Positions 1 to 7,768 of a DNA stretch of 64,000 bases are shown piece by piece. The notes beneath the pieces were generated by a model. The model saw nothing but the letters and a program-made list of their open reading frames with translations. It was not told where the DNA came from and ran no database searches. Made by a program: the position numbers and the translations under genes. Origin of the DNA: Mesorhizobium sp. B1-1-8 (GTDB taxonomy: Bacteria; Pseudomonadota; Alphaproteobacteria; Rhizobiales; Rhizobiaceae); the NCBI RefSeq assembly GCF_006442795.2, contig NZ_CP083956.1, forward strand, positions 4,503,501 through 4,567,500, in the 5' to 3' direction. The stretch's first letter is position 1. Every line of letters begins with the position of its first letter.

Positions 1-164
1 AGCGCCAAAAGGCAGGAGCCGACCTGGTAGGCGATCCAGCCTTCGCCCAGGCTCGAATGGACGGGAAAGTTCATGACGCCTTCATAGAAGCGCCGCATTC
101 GCCGCATGTCGCGGGCGAAGATGATGGTGTAGTCGATATTCCTGATCTTTTTCAGCGCGTTCAT
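1..164 (-). CDS. VOC family (glyoxalase/bleomycin-resistance fold) protein, 3' part outside window
   Basis: The first 54 codons are visible, starting at the ATG read on the minus strand at 164. The opening (MNALKKIRNIDYTIIFARDM, then RRFYEGVMNFPV) matches the first beta-alpha unit of the vicinal oxygen chelate fold, where a strand is followed by 'D...FYxxVLxFP'. The rest lies left of the window, so metal ligands and substrate cannot be judged. It is divergent from the helix-turn-helix regulator starting at 300, which may control it. Family assignment rests on a short segment. Confidence 0.6.
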   Translation of the reverse strand, partial: MNALKKIRNIDYTIIFARDMRRMRRFYEGVMNFPVHSSLGEGWIAYQVGSCLLA

Positions 165-299
165 CCGAAATCCTCTTGTAGCTGGCCGCGCCGGGTGCGG
201 CGGTATTGCTGATGCGCTGCGAAAATTATACCGGTAGTCAGGTGGTACAAGATGAGCGGCGCTGCTGGTAGCGGCGCTACCCCTTTCAAAGGACATGGC

Positions 300-1151
300 A
301 TGCTGGAACGGGCGACGGCCGACGCGGAAAGACGCAAGGAACTCGGCCGCTTCCTGCGCGCCATGCGCGAGCGGGTCGCGCCAGCGAAGCATGGCCTCAG
401 CACCGGCACGCGCAGGCGCGCCGCAGGCCTGCTGCGCGAGGAGGTGGCGCTGCTCGCCGGCATCAGCGCCACCTGGTACACCTGGCTCGAACAGGGACGC
501 GAGGCCAACCCGTCCGCGCAGGTGCTCAAGGCGCTGGCCGATGCGCTGATGCTGCTGCCGGTCGAGCGCGAGCATCTGTTCAAGCTGGCGAAGCCGGAAT
601 GGCTGCCGGCGCCACGCGAAAGCCCCTCGCCCGATCCGCGCATTGCCAGCCTGCTTACAGCACTCTGCCCGAACCCGGCCTATGCACTCGACCGCATTTG
701 GGATTTCGTCGCCTGGAATGATCCAGCCGCGGCGCTGTTCGGCGGCTTCGACCCGGACGATCCGGCCAGGCGCAACCTTCTCTGGCGGCTGTTCCTCGAT
801 CCTGCCTGGCGGGCGCTGTTCGCCGACTGGGAGCTGGTGGCGCGCTCGGCGATCGCGCAGTTCCGCGCCGCGACGGTGGCTTACGCTGCTGCCGCCGACG
901 TCCGCGCCGTGCTCGATCCACTCAAGGCGCTCAGCCCGGACTTTGCGCGGCAGTGGGCCGAGATGCGCGTGGAAGAGGCACCGATCTGGTCGAAGGCGCT
1001 GGTCGGTCCGTCGGGCGAGGTCACCACCTACGATTATTTCATGCTGACGCCGGCGGGTGCAGGCAAGGAGATGACGATCAGCTTTTACCGGAGGGCGAGC
1101 GAGCGTAAGTCTGATCTTGCTTTCAAACTTCCGCCGCGCTTTGTCTGCTAG
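300..1151 (+). CDS. Helix-turn-helix regulator with MmyB-like ligand-binding domain
   Basis: A 283-residue XRE-type transcription factor. The N-terminal ~80 residues have the family pattern: LGRFLRAMRERV, then RRRAAGLLREEVALLAG, then ATWYTWLEQGRE. The C-terminal ~170 residues fit the MmyB-like PAS-type domain (ending in a TYDYFML...F region). I chose the ATG at 300 because AAAGGA lies six bases upstream; an in-frame ATG at 252 would add 16 residues with no good ribosome site. It is divergent from the VOC gene, a frequent arrangement for regulators of this family. The ligand is unknown. Confidence 0.85.
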   Translation: MLERATADAERRKELGRFLRAMRERVAPAKHGLSTGTRRRAAGLLREEVALLAGISATWYTWLEQGREANPSAQVLKALADALMLLPVEREHLFKLAKPEWLPAPRESPSPDPRIASLLTALCPNPAYALDRIWDFVAWNDPAAALFGGFDPDDPARRNLLWRLFLDPAWRALFADWELVARSAIAQFRAATVAYAAAADVRAVLDPLKALSPDFARQWAEMRVEEAPIWSKALVGPSGEVTTYDYFMLTPAGAGKEMTISFYRRASERKSDLAFKLPPRFVC

Positions 1152-1177
1152 ACAGAACCGAAGGCGGAGATTCCATC

Positions 1178-2071
1178 ATGCGGTTAATCTGGACGTTTCT
1201 CTTCGCGCTGGCGAGCAGCACTGTTTTCGCGGCCTCCCCGGAGGACGACTATATCGCCGCGCGCGACAAGGCGATTGCGGCTATCGCGGCGCAGGAAAGC
1301 GCAAACACGGACATCGAAACGATCGACGCGCAGAACGAGAAGGCTTTGGCCGACCTGCAGCAGCGTCTTGCCGCCATTCTCGGCCCGCTCGCAGTCAAGG
1401 ATTTTCCGGCGACCGGCGCGATCAATATCGAAAGCCTCAACGCCTCCGATATCGGCTTCGGCATGCTCGACGGCTTGCGATATTCCCAGAGCGAGAACGG
1501 CCCGAGCATCGTGGCATCGACGCGCGGGCTCACCGAACGCTGGCTGAAGTCCAAGGCCGCCGAGGCGGAGGCGGATTTAAGACTGCCCACCGGCATTGGC
1601 GAGGCGCTGAAGCTCGATAATTTCTACACCCAGGCGATCGGCAGCGACGCCGCCTTCCTGGGCACGCTCGACTTTGCGCTGAAGAAACCCGAAGGCGCCG
1701 ATATCGCCGTTGCCCGGCTCGGCGGCTGGACGCAGGATATCGGGCCGATCTACGACCAGCATGTCGTCGTCACCGTGGTCAAGGGCGATCGCGTGTTGAT
1801 CGCCGAGGCGACTGCGTCACCCGCCGTGCCGAAGATCGCCGCCTGCGATTCGATCTGGGCGGCCGCCGACGCCGCCGCGCAGAAAGCCCAGCAGGCAGAT
1901 CAGGGCTCGGACCAGGACGATTCCAGCGACACCGATGCCGCCAACGCTGTCTGGGAAAAGGGCGACGCCGATTATCGCGCCTGCATGGGCCAGCGCCTGC
2001 CCAGCGACCCGGCCTTCCCGGCGCTGCTCAAACAGGCGCAGGGGCTTGCCGACAGCATGGTGAGCAAATAG
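1178..2071 (+). CDS. Secreted protein of unknown function
   Basis: 297 residues with a clear Sec signal peptide (MRLIWTFLFALASSTVFAAS, probable cleavage after AxA near residue 19). The mature part is alanine- and aspartate-rich, probably mostly helical, with an acidic low-complexity stretch around residues 230-255 (QADQGSDQDDSSDTDAA). Two cysteines (in the AACDSIW and RACMGQ regions) could form a disulfide. GGAG lies eight bases before the ATG. I recognise no family. It follows the MmyB-type regulator by 26 bp on the same strand, so cotranscription is possible. Confidence 0.75.
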   Translation: MRLIWTFLFALASSTVFAASPEDDYIAARDKAIAAIAAQESANTDIETIDAQNEKALADLQQRLAAILGPLAVKDFPATGAINIESLNASDIGFGMLDGLRYSQSENGPSIVASTRGLTERWLKSKAAEAEADLRLPTGIGEALKLDNFYTQAIGSDAAFLGTLDFALKKPEGADIAVARLGGWTQDIGPIYDQHVVVTVVKGDRVLIAEATASPAVPKIAACDSIWAAADAAAQKAQQADQGSDQDDSSDTDAANAVWEKGDADYRACMGQRLPSDPAFPALLKQAQGLADSMVSK

Positions 2072-2151
2072 GTCGCGACGCTGAAGCTTACCGATCTCCC
2101 AAGTGGGCGACGGCACTTTCAACGCTGGACAGCACTGCCCGTCGGCAGGGA

Positions 2152-3774
2152 TCAGCTTCTCAAACCTGGCGCTTCCTGGCCGGTGCGCTCGACATATTCC
2201 GTATAACCGCCGCCATAGGTGTGGACGCCGTCCGGCGTCAGCTCCAGCACGCGGTTCGACAGAGCGGCGAGAAAATGGCGGTCGTGCGAGACGAACAGCA
2301 TCGTGCCTTCGTATTGCGACAGTGCTGCGATCAGCATTTCCTTGGTCGCCATGTCCAAGTGGTTGGTCGGCTCATCGAGCACAAGGAGGTTGGGCGGGTC
2401 GAACAGCATCAGCGCCATCACCAGCCGCGCCTTCTCGCCGCCTGACAGCACGCGGCATTTCTTCTCGATCTCATCGCCGGAAAAGCCGAAGCAGCCGGCA
2501 AGGGCGCGCAGGGGCGCCTGGCCGGCCTGCGGGAAATTATCCTCAAGCGTCTGGAAGACGGTGCGCTCGCCATCGAGCAGTTCCATGGCGTGCTGGGCGA
2601 AATAGCCCATCTTGACGCTCGGACCCCGCGCCACCGAGCCCTGGTCCGGCTCGGAGGCGCCGGCGACCAGCTTCAAAAGTGTCGACTTGCCGGCGCCGTT
2701 GACGCCCATCACGCACCAGCGCTCGCGCCGGCGCACCTGGAAGTCGAGACCTGAATAGATGGTGCGGCTGCCATAGGCCTTGTGGATGTTCTTCAAGGTC
2801 GCCACGTCCTCGCCGCAGCGCGGCGCCGGCTGGAATTCGAAGTTCACGACCTGACGCCGTTTCGGCGGCTCGACGCGGTCGATCTTGTCGAGCTTCTTCA
2901 CCCGGCTCTGCACCTGCGCCGCGTGGGAAGCGCGCGCCTTGAAGCGCTCGATGAAGGCGATCTCCTTGGCCAGCATTGCCTGCTGGCGCTCGAACTGCGC
3001 CTGCAGCTGCTTGTCGGCCAGCGCGCGCTGCTGCTGGTAGAATTCGTAGTCCCCGGAATAGGAGGTAAGCTGACCGGCGTCGATCTCGATGATCTTGTTG
3101 ACGATGCGGTTCATGAACTCGCGGTCGTGCGAGGTCATCAGCAGCGCGCCGTCATAGTTTTTCAGGAACTGCTCCAGCCAGATCAGGCTTTCGAGGTCGA
3201 GATGGTTGCTCGGCTCGTCGAGTAGCATGACGTCGGGCCGCATCAGGAGGATGCGGGCAAGCGCAACGCGCATCTTCCAGCCGCCGGAGAGTTTAGCGAC
3301 GTCGCCGTCCATCATCTCCTGGGAGAAGCCGAGGCCGTCCAGCACCTCGCGGGCGCGGCCATCCAGCGCATAGCCGTCGAGCTCCTCGAAGCGATGCTGC
3401 GCCTCGCCATAACGCTCGATGATCTCGTCCATCTCGTCGGCGCGGTCGGGGTCGGCCATGGCGGCTTCGAGCTTGCGCATCTCGGCTGCAACCGCGCTCA
3501 CCGGGCCGGCGCCCTCCATCACTTCGGCGACGGCGCTCATGCCATCCATGTCGCCGACATCCTGGCTGAAATAGCCGATGGTGACGCCGCGCTCGACGGA
3601 GACCTGACCTTCGTCCGGCTGCTCCTTGCCGATAATCATGCGGAACAGCGTCGTCTTGCCGGCGCCGTTGGGACCGACAAGGCCGACCTTCTCGCCCTTC
3701 TGCAAGGCGGCAGAGGCCTCGATGAAGACGATCTGCCGGCCGTTCTGCTTGCCGATATTTTCGAGACGGATCAT
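2152..3774 (-). CDS. ABC-F family ATP-binding protein
   Basis: 540 residues with two ABC cassettes and no membrane segments: Walker A GPNGAGKTT in the first half and GVNGAGKST in the second, signatures LSGGWKMR and LSGGEKAR, Walker B LLDEPSNHLD and VLDEPTNHLD, and the charged linker typical of ABC-F. ABC-F proteins act on ribosomes rather than in transport (family knowledge). The start is the ATG at 3774, where MIRLENIGKQ aligns with family N termini. The frame stays open through an upstream tandem repeat, and no Shine-Dalgarno is visible before 3774, so translation may be unusual (see the repeat at 3786). Confidence 0.92.
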   Translation of the reverse strand: MIRLENIGKQNGRQIVFIEASAALQKGEKVGLVGPNGAGKTTLFRMIIGKEQPDEGQVSVERGVTIGYFSQDVGDMDGMSAVAEVMEGAGPVSAVAAEMRKLEAAMADPDRADEMDEIIERYGEAQHRFEELDGYALDGRAREVLDGLGFSQEMMDGDVAKLSGGWKMRVALARILLMRPDVMLLDEPSNHLDLESLIWLEQFLKNYDGALLMTSHDREFMNRIVNKIIEIDAGQLTSYSGDYEFYQQQRALADKQLQAQFERQQAMLAKEIAFIERFKARASHAAQVQSRVKKLDKIDRVEPPKRRQVVNFEFQPAPRCGEDVATLKNIHKAYGSRTIYSGLDFQVRRRERWCVMGVNGAGKSTLLKLVAGASEPDQGSVARGPSVKMGYFAQHAMELLDGERTVFQTLEDNFPQAGQAPLRALAGCFGFSGDEIEKKCRVLSGGEKARLVMALMLFDPPNLLVLDEPTNHLDMATKEMLIAALSQYEGTMLFVSHDRHFLAALSNRVLELTPDGVHTYGGGYTEYVERTGQEAPGLRS

Positions 3775-3785
3775 GGGTCGATAAC

Positions 3786-3882
3786 GGAGTAGGGGAGTAG
3801 GGGAGTAGGGGAGTAGGGGAGTAGGGGAGTAGGGGAGTAGGGGAGTAGGGGAGTAGGGGAGTAGGGGAGTAGGGGAGTAGGG
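3786..3882. repeat. Perfect 8-bp tandem repeat, about 12 copies (GAGTAGGG)
   Basis: About 97 bp of uninterrupted GAGTAGGG units, beginning 11 bp upstream of the ABC-F start codon. On the coding (minus) strand the RNA would read repeated CCCUACUC. Three units make 24 bp, so the frame upstream of the ABC-F start encodes a repeating YSPTPLLP peptide and stays open. Perfect units of this kind expand and contract by slippage, and a complementary block lies at 3950-3987. Confidence 0.95.
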
Positions 3883-3949
3883 CCAATATGGTAACTGGAC
3901 GGATAAGGAAAGCCCCATATCAAGCTTTGCCGCAACCGTGACGCCTTTT

Positions 3950-3987
3950 CCCTACTCCCCTACTCCCTTACTGCCCTACTCCCCTAC
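3950..3987. repeat. Inverted, degenerate block of the same 8-bp unit (CCCTACTC)
   Basis: Roughly five CCCTACTC units, two with single changes (CCCTTACT, GCCCTACT). The block is the reverse complement of the array at 3786-3882, with 67 bp between. It covers the stop codon of the 2OG oxygenase (3984-3986). In a minus-strand transcript running from the oxygenase into the ABC-F gene, the two blocks could pair as a long stem with many alternative registers. Confidence 0.9.
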
Positions 3988-4727
3988 TTTCCGTCGTGGA
4001 AAATGATCCCCACCGTGTGACGCCGGCCCGAACGCAACCGGCTGACGCCATGGCGCAGGTTGACGCGGTAATGGCCCCTGGTGCCCTGCACGGGCCGATT
4101 GTGCACGGCGAAGATCACCGCGTCGCCCCTTTTCAGCGGCACCACCTCGGCGCGGCTTTGCATGCGCGGGCGCTGCTCGGTCAGGACGAATTCGCCGCCC
4201 TCGAAATCCTCGCCGGGCTCGGACAGAAGGATCGCCACCTGCAAGGGGAAGGCAAGCGCGCCATAAAGGTCCTGGTGCAGGCAGTTGAAGTCGCCGGGGC
4301 CGTATTGCAGCAGCAGCGGCGTCGGCTTCGTCTGCCCCTCGTCATGGCAACGCTTCAGGAAGGCGGCGTGATCGGCGGGGTAGCGCTGCGCCACGTCCAT
4401 GCGCTCGTTCCAGTCATTGGCGACGGCGGCGAGTTGCGGATAGAGCGCGGTACGCAGGCCGTCGATCAGATCCGGCAGCGGGTAGCGGAAATAGCGGTAC
4501 TCGCCCTTGCCGAAGCCATGGCGCGCCATCACGACATGGCTACGGAAATGCTCCTCATGCGGATAGAGGCCGGCGATCTCGGCGCATTCCTCGGGCGTAA
4601 ACAGGCCGGGCATGACGGCGCAGCCGTGGCTGTTCAGTTCGGACACCAGGGCGCGCCAATCCTGAGCGGCGACGCGAGCTTCCGCGGAGCGGCCGGCACG
4701 TCGGGCGCTGATTGAGTGGATGGTCAT
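3984..4727 (-). CDS. 2OG-Fe(II) dioxygenase superfamily protein
   Basis: 247 residues. The C-terminal half has the double-stranded beta-helix signature: the iron ligands appear as CLHQDLYG (HxD) and the distal His in the VQGTRGHYRVNLRHGVSR region, with an Arg that could bind 2-oxoglutarate; FPLQVAILLS and GGEFVLTEQRPR are typical of prolyl-hydroxylase-like members. I start at 4727 because AAAGGAGG stands six bases upstream; an upstream start adds eight residues. Substrate unknown. The stop codon sits inside the inverted 8-bp repeat ahead of the ABC-F gene. Confidence 0.85.
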   Translation of the reverse strand: MTIHSISARRAGRSAEARVAAQDWRALVSELNSHGCAVMPGLFTPEECAEIAGLYPHEEHFRSHVVMARHGFGKGEYRYFRYPLPDLIDGLRTALYPQLAAVANDWNERMDVAQRYPADHAAFLKRCHDEGQTKPTPLLLQYGPGDFNCLHQDLYGALAFPLQVAILLSEPGEDFEGGEFVLTEQRPRMQSRAEVVPLKRGDAVIFAVHNRPVQGTRGHYRVNLRHGVSRLRSGRRHTVGIIFHDGK

Positions 4728-4789
4728 CGTTGCCTCCTTTGTCGATATCAAAGTGGGGCGAACGAGATGTGGCAGCCACCCGATTCCTG

Positions 4790-4857
4790 CGGAGAGGTGG
4801 TGAAGTTGCCCCCTACGGGGAGATCAGCTCCCCTCCGCTTCGCCAATCTTCACCTCT
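4790..4857. repeat. Palindromic intergenic element (rhizobial RIME/REP-like)
   Basis: Outer arms AGAGGTGGTGAAG and CTTCACCTCT with inner arms GGGGAGATCAGCTCCCC form a branched palindrome in the space after the CMD-family gene, overlapping its last codons. It is a relative, not a copy, of the larger elements at 36381, 56348 and 59081. Confidence 0.6.
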
Positions 4858-5377
4858 GGCGCCGATAAACTTCCAGCTCAGGATCCAGATCCACCTTCAC
4901 CGCATTGGTGAACACGCAGGTCGCCACCATGATGCCGGCGAAGGCGACAAGATTGACCAGTTGCGTCTCGTCATAGCGTGCCTTGAGGGCTGTCCAAATC
5001 TCATCTGGAACGGCGTTGGCGTCTGCGGCTACTGCCTTGCCAAAGGCGATCAACAGCGCCTCGTCGATGCTGGGCTTGATCTCCTCCGGCTTGAGGCCAC
5101 TGTCGATGAGCGCGCGGCGGAAGAAAGTGACCGGAATCTCGGCGCGGCAGGTTTCGGAAATCGCCAACGACAGCAGCCAGATGGCACGGTCGTCGAGCGC
5201 CGGTTGCAGCAGATCGCGCAGCGTGAACCATTCGGCATAGATGCGGTGCGCGGCCGGCGAATGCAGCAGGATGCGCTTCATGTTGGTCATGCGGCCGCGC
5301 AGCGCGAGTTCGCGGTCGTGCTCGGCGCGGATTTCTTCAGATGCCTTCGCGTAGTCGATCGGGGAAAGCTGCGGCAT
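4850..5377 (-). CDS. Carboxymuconolactone-decarboxylase/AhpD-like fold protein
   Basis: 175 residues from the ATG at 5377 (a GTG at 5386 overlaps the stop of the OsmC gene). The helical pattern, including AIWLLSLAISETCRAEIPVTFFRRAL followed by LVNLVAFAGIMVATCVFTNAV, fits CMD/AhpD-like proteins. The usual CxxC redox pair is not present: only one Cys occurs at the expected helix (SETCRAE). A peroxidase role is therefore doubtful. It follows the OsmC gene with essentially no gap, so the two are probably cotranscribed. Confidence 0.75.
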   Translation of the reverse strand: MPQLSPIDYAKASEEIRAEHDRELALRGRMTNMKRILLHSPAAHRIYAEWFTLRDLLQPALDDRAIWLLSLAISETCRAEIPVTFFRRALIDSGLKPEEIKPSIDEALLIAFGKAVAADANAVPDEIWTALKARYDETQLVNLVAFAGIMVATCVFTNAVKVDLDPELEVYRRQR

Positions 5378-5382
5378 CGCCC

Positions 5383-5805
5383 TCACCCAAGCATGGCGTG
5401 CAGTTCGGGCGAGGTGCGCAGCGTGTTTGAGACAGTGCAGATGTCCTCGGCATCTTTAACGATCCGCTGCTTGGTCGCCTCGTCGAGATCGCCGGCAATA
5501 TCCAGCCTGATGATGAACTTCTCGACGCGCGACGGCTCGTCCTTCGCCTTCTCGCCGCTGACTTGGGCGCGCACTTCGCCGAGCTGAGCCGTGACGCCTA
5601 GGCGCGTGGCGGCGATGCGGGCGCTCAGCACCATGCAGGCGGCTAGAGAGGCGTAAAGCAGGTCGAGCGGGTTAAAGCCCGGCATGCTGACCGCAGTCAC
5701 CACATCCACCGTGCCGCCGGTCGGCGTGGTGACGACCGGCAAGCCGCCCGGCGGCAGGACGGCCAGCGCGCCGGTTGTCCTCGTCCTGACTTTCAGTTCG
5801 CTCAT
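5383..5805 (-). CDS. OsmC family protein
   Basis: 140 residues. OsmC/Ohr proteins reduce organic hydroperoxides with two conserved cysteines; here they are in LAACMVLSARIAA (residue ~57) and DICTVSNTL (residue ~124), both in the expected places. GGAGG stands seven bases before the start. It is the first gene of a pair with the CMD-like protein, which suggests an oxidative-stress or thiol-related function. Whether it is an Ohr or a general OsmC-type enzyme cannot be told from sequence alone. Confidence 0.88.
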   Translation of the reverse strand: MSELKVRTRTTGALAVLPPGGLPVVTTPTGGTVDVVTAVSMPGFNPLDLLYASLAACMVLSARIAATRLGVTAQLGEVRAQVSGEKAKDEPSRVEKFIIRLDIAGDLDEATKQRIVKDAEDICTVSNTLRTSPELHAMLG

Positions 5806-5903
5806 CGCATGGCCTCCGATCTGGAGGCCATTGATAGCGGACGGGAATTGAGAAGCACAACCGGCGAGGTTCGGCGCGGCGATGGCAAATTAACGTCGCC
5901 CTA

Positions 5904-5968
5904 CGAAAGGCCCCCTCTCCGTCCGCTTCGCGGACACCTCTCCCCCGCCTTGGCGAGGGCGAGGAACC
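5904..5968. repeat. Short palindromic intergenic element
   Basis: The stretch CCCCCTCTCCGTCCGCTTCG followed by CGGACACCTCTCCCCC contains an inner perfect hairpin (GTCCGCTTCGCGGAC) and pyrimidine-rich flanks. It lies between the OsmC gene and the stop of the phosphoesterase gene and belongs to the same broad class as the other palindromes in the window. Confidence 0.6.
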
Positions 5969-5982
5969 CAAGTTCTGCAACG

Positions 5983-7515
5983 CTACTTCGTCAGATCAAG
6001 CGCTGCCGTCAGATCGCCCATCGGCGGCTGGTCGTTGTTGCGCAGCGCCTTGTCGCGGGCGACGATACCGGGCAGCACCGGCAGGTCGTAGCGGGCGGTG
6101 ATGAAGCGCAAGATCGACATCGTGTCATACTGCGTGTGGTCGACCATGCCCATCTTCGCATAGGGCGAGATGATGACGGCCGGGACGCGGTTGCCCGGGC
6201 CCCAGCGGTCGGCTTTGGGCGGCGCGACATGATCCCAGAAGCCGCCATTCTCGTCATAGGTGATGACGACCAGCATATGCGCCCATTGCGGGCTCTTTTC
6301 CAGATGCGCGACAAGATCGGCCAGATGCTGGTCGCCGCTGCTGACATCGGCATAGCCGGCATGTTCGTTGAGGTTGCCTTGCGGCTTGTAGAAGGTGACC
6401 GCCGGCAGCTTGCCGTCGTCGATCGCCTTGATGAACTCCGTGCCGCCGAGACCGCCGTCACGCAGATGCTCGGCGCGCGCGGCCGTGCCCGGCGCATAAG
6501 CGGCGAAATAGTTGAAGGGCTGGTGATGGAACTGGAAGTTCGGCACCGGCTTGTCGTTCTTGCCGTCGAGTGCCGCCCGCCCGGCGCCGGAATACCAGGC
6601 CCAGTCGATGCCCTTCAGCGTCAGAAGATCGCCGATGGTGATGTCGTGCTGCGGCGGTAGCGTGGTCGGTTGCGCCGGGTCGGCGAGCGCCTTGTCGCCG
6701 CCCTCGGCCGGCTTGTTGGCGCTCGGCTGGTAAGGCGGCTGCATGGTGTTGACGGCATGGAAGTCGGGCGTGATGGCGCCGTCATTGACGAATTTCGGCA
6801 CGCCGCCCAGGGCCGAGGGCGGCGAATTGCCGGCCACCTTCAGCGTCACGCCGTCGGGCTCGACGACGGCGATCTGGTCCTTGACCGGACTGGTGTCGGC
6901 GTTGGGGTAGACCGGCACGCAGGCACAGGCGAGCATGAAATGGTTGAGGAAGGAGCCGCCGAAGGCGCCCTGGAAGAAATTGTCGGCGAGCACGTATTTC
7001 TTGGCGATGTTCCACATCGGCAGGATCGAGCCGTCGTAATGGCCCATCACCAGGCCGCCGGAATCGGCCCAGGCAACGAACTTGTCGTTCTTGCCGCCGT
7101 CGATCTGCATCTGCTCCTGGTAGAAACGATGCCAGAGATCATGGGTGACGACGCCGGTGTTCTCGTTGAAACCCTTGGGATCGTCGATGGCGAAGACGGC
7201 GTTGGCGAGATGCGCGGTCTGGGCTTCCGTCACGGCCGGCGTCACGCCCTTGCCGGTCAGCCCGCCCCAGACCGGCGGCAGTTCGGTCAGCGGCTTGCCG
7301 TCGCGGTCGAGCTGGCGGGCCTGGTCGGCCGAGACGTTGCTCAGGCCATTGGCGCCGGGGAAGCCGCCATAGAGGTTATCGAAGCTGCGGTTCTCGGCAT
7401 AGATGACGACGACGGTGTCGATCTTGTCGTAGCCGGGAGGGGCCGCCTGGGCGGCAGTGGCGAGCGATGCCAGCGCCGTCGAGGCGAGGCAAAGGGAGAG
7501 AAAGGACCTGATCAT
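5983..7515 (-). CDS. Secreted phosphoesterase (acid phosphatase / phospholipase C superfamily)
   Basis: 510 residues. A Sec signal peptide (MIRSFLSLCLASTALASLAT, ending AQA) is followed by the phosphoesterase-superfamily start TVVVIYAENRSFDNLYGGFPG, which supplies the metal/nucleophile region, and by later signatures LVVITYDENGGFWDHVAPP and GNRVPAVIISPYAK. These match the AcpA-like acid phosphatase / PLC family that hydrolyses phosphomonoesters or phosphodiesters in the periplasm or outside the cell. CGAGG lies seven bases before the ATG. It is divergent from the dihaem peroxidase at 7769, with 253 bp between them. Confidence 0.9.
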   Translation of the reverse strand: MIRSFLSLCLASTALASLATAAQAAPPGYDKIDTVVVIYAENRSFDNLYGGFPGANGLSNVSADQARQLDRDGKPLTELPPVWGGLTGKGVTPAVTEAQTAHLANAVFAIDDPKGFNENTGVVTHDLWHRFYQEQMQIDGGKNDKFVAWADSGGLVMGHYDGSILPMWNIAKKYVLADNFFQGAFGGSFLNHFMLACACVPVYPNADTSPVKDQIAVVEPDGVTLKVAGNSPPSALGGVPKFVNDGAITPDFHAVNTMQPPYQPSANKPAEGGDKALADPAQPTTLPPQHDITIGDLLTLKGIDWAWYSGAGRAALDGKNDKPVPNFQFHHQPFNYFAAYAPGTAARAEHLRDGGLGGTEFIKAIDDGKLPAVTFYKPQGNLNEHAGYADVSSGDQHLADLVAHLEKSPQWAHMLVVITYDENGGFWDHVAPPKADRWGPGNRVPAVIISPYAKMGMVDHTQYDTMSILRFITARYDLPVLPGIVARDKALRNNDQPPMGDLTAALDLTK

Positions 7516-7768
7516 GAAGATGCCTCGTGGCTGGGGAATGGCTGGAGGAACCTGGGAACGCTAGGGCGGGCGGTTGTCAGCTTTGTGACAGGGGGAGTGG
7601 AGATAAATGTTCAGAGCAGATGCTGAAGCCGCTGACAGGTCGTCCCCACTCTAGCCGGCAGGACAGAGGGTGTGAAGGATCGCCACGCAGGCATGCGTGC
7701 AAAGGCTCAAATGGTCATCAATCCGTAGCAATGCGCGCCTACGCCGATGCAAAACGGACCGGCCTGCC

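Noticed and set aside
3775..3918. The first 48 residues upstream of the ABC-F start as part of the protein
   Set aside because: They are mostly translation of the 8-bp repeat and do not match ABC-F N termini; kept only as a possibility in the findings.
3786..3987. A CRISPR array
   Set aside because: Units are 8 bp without spacers, and the second block is inverted; it is a simple-sequence repeat.
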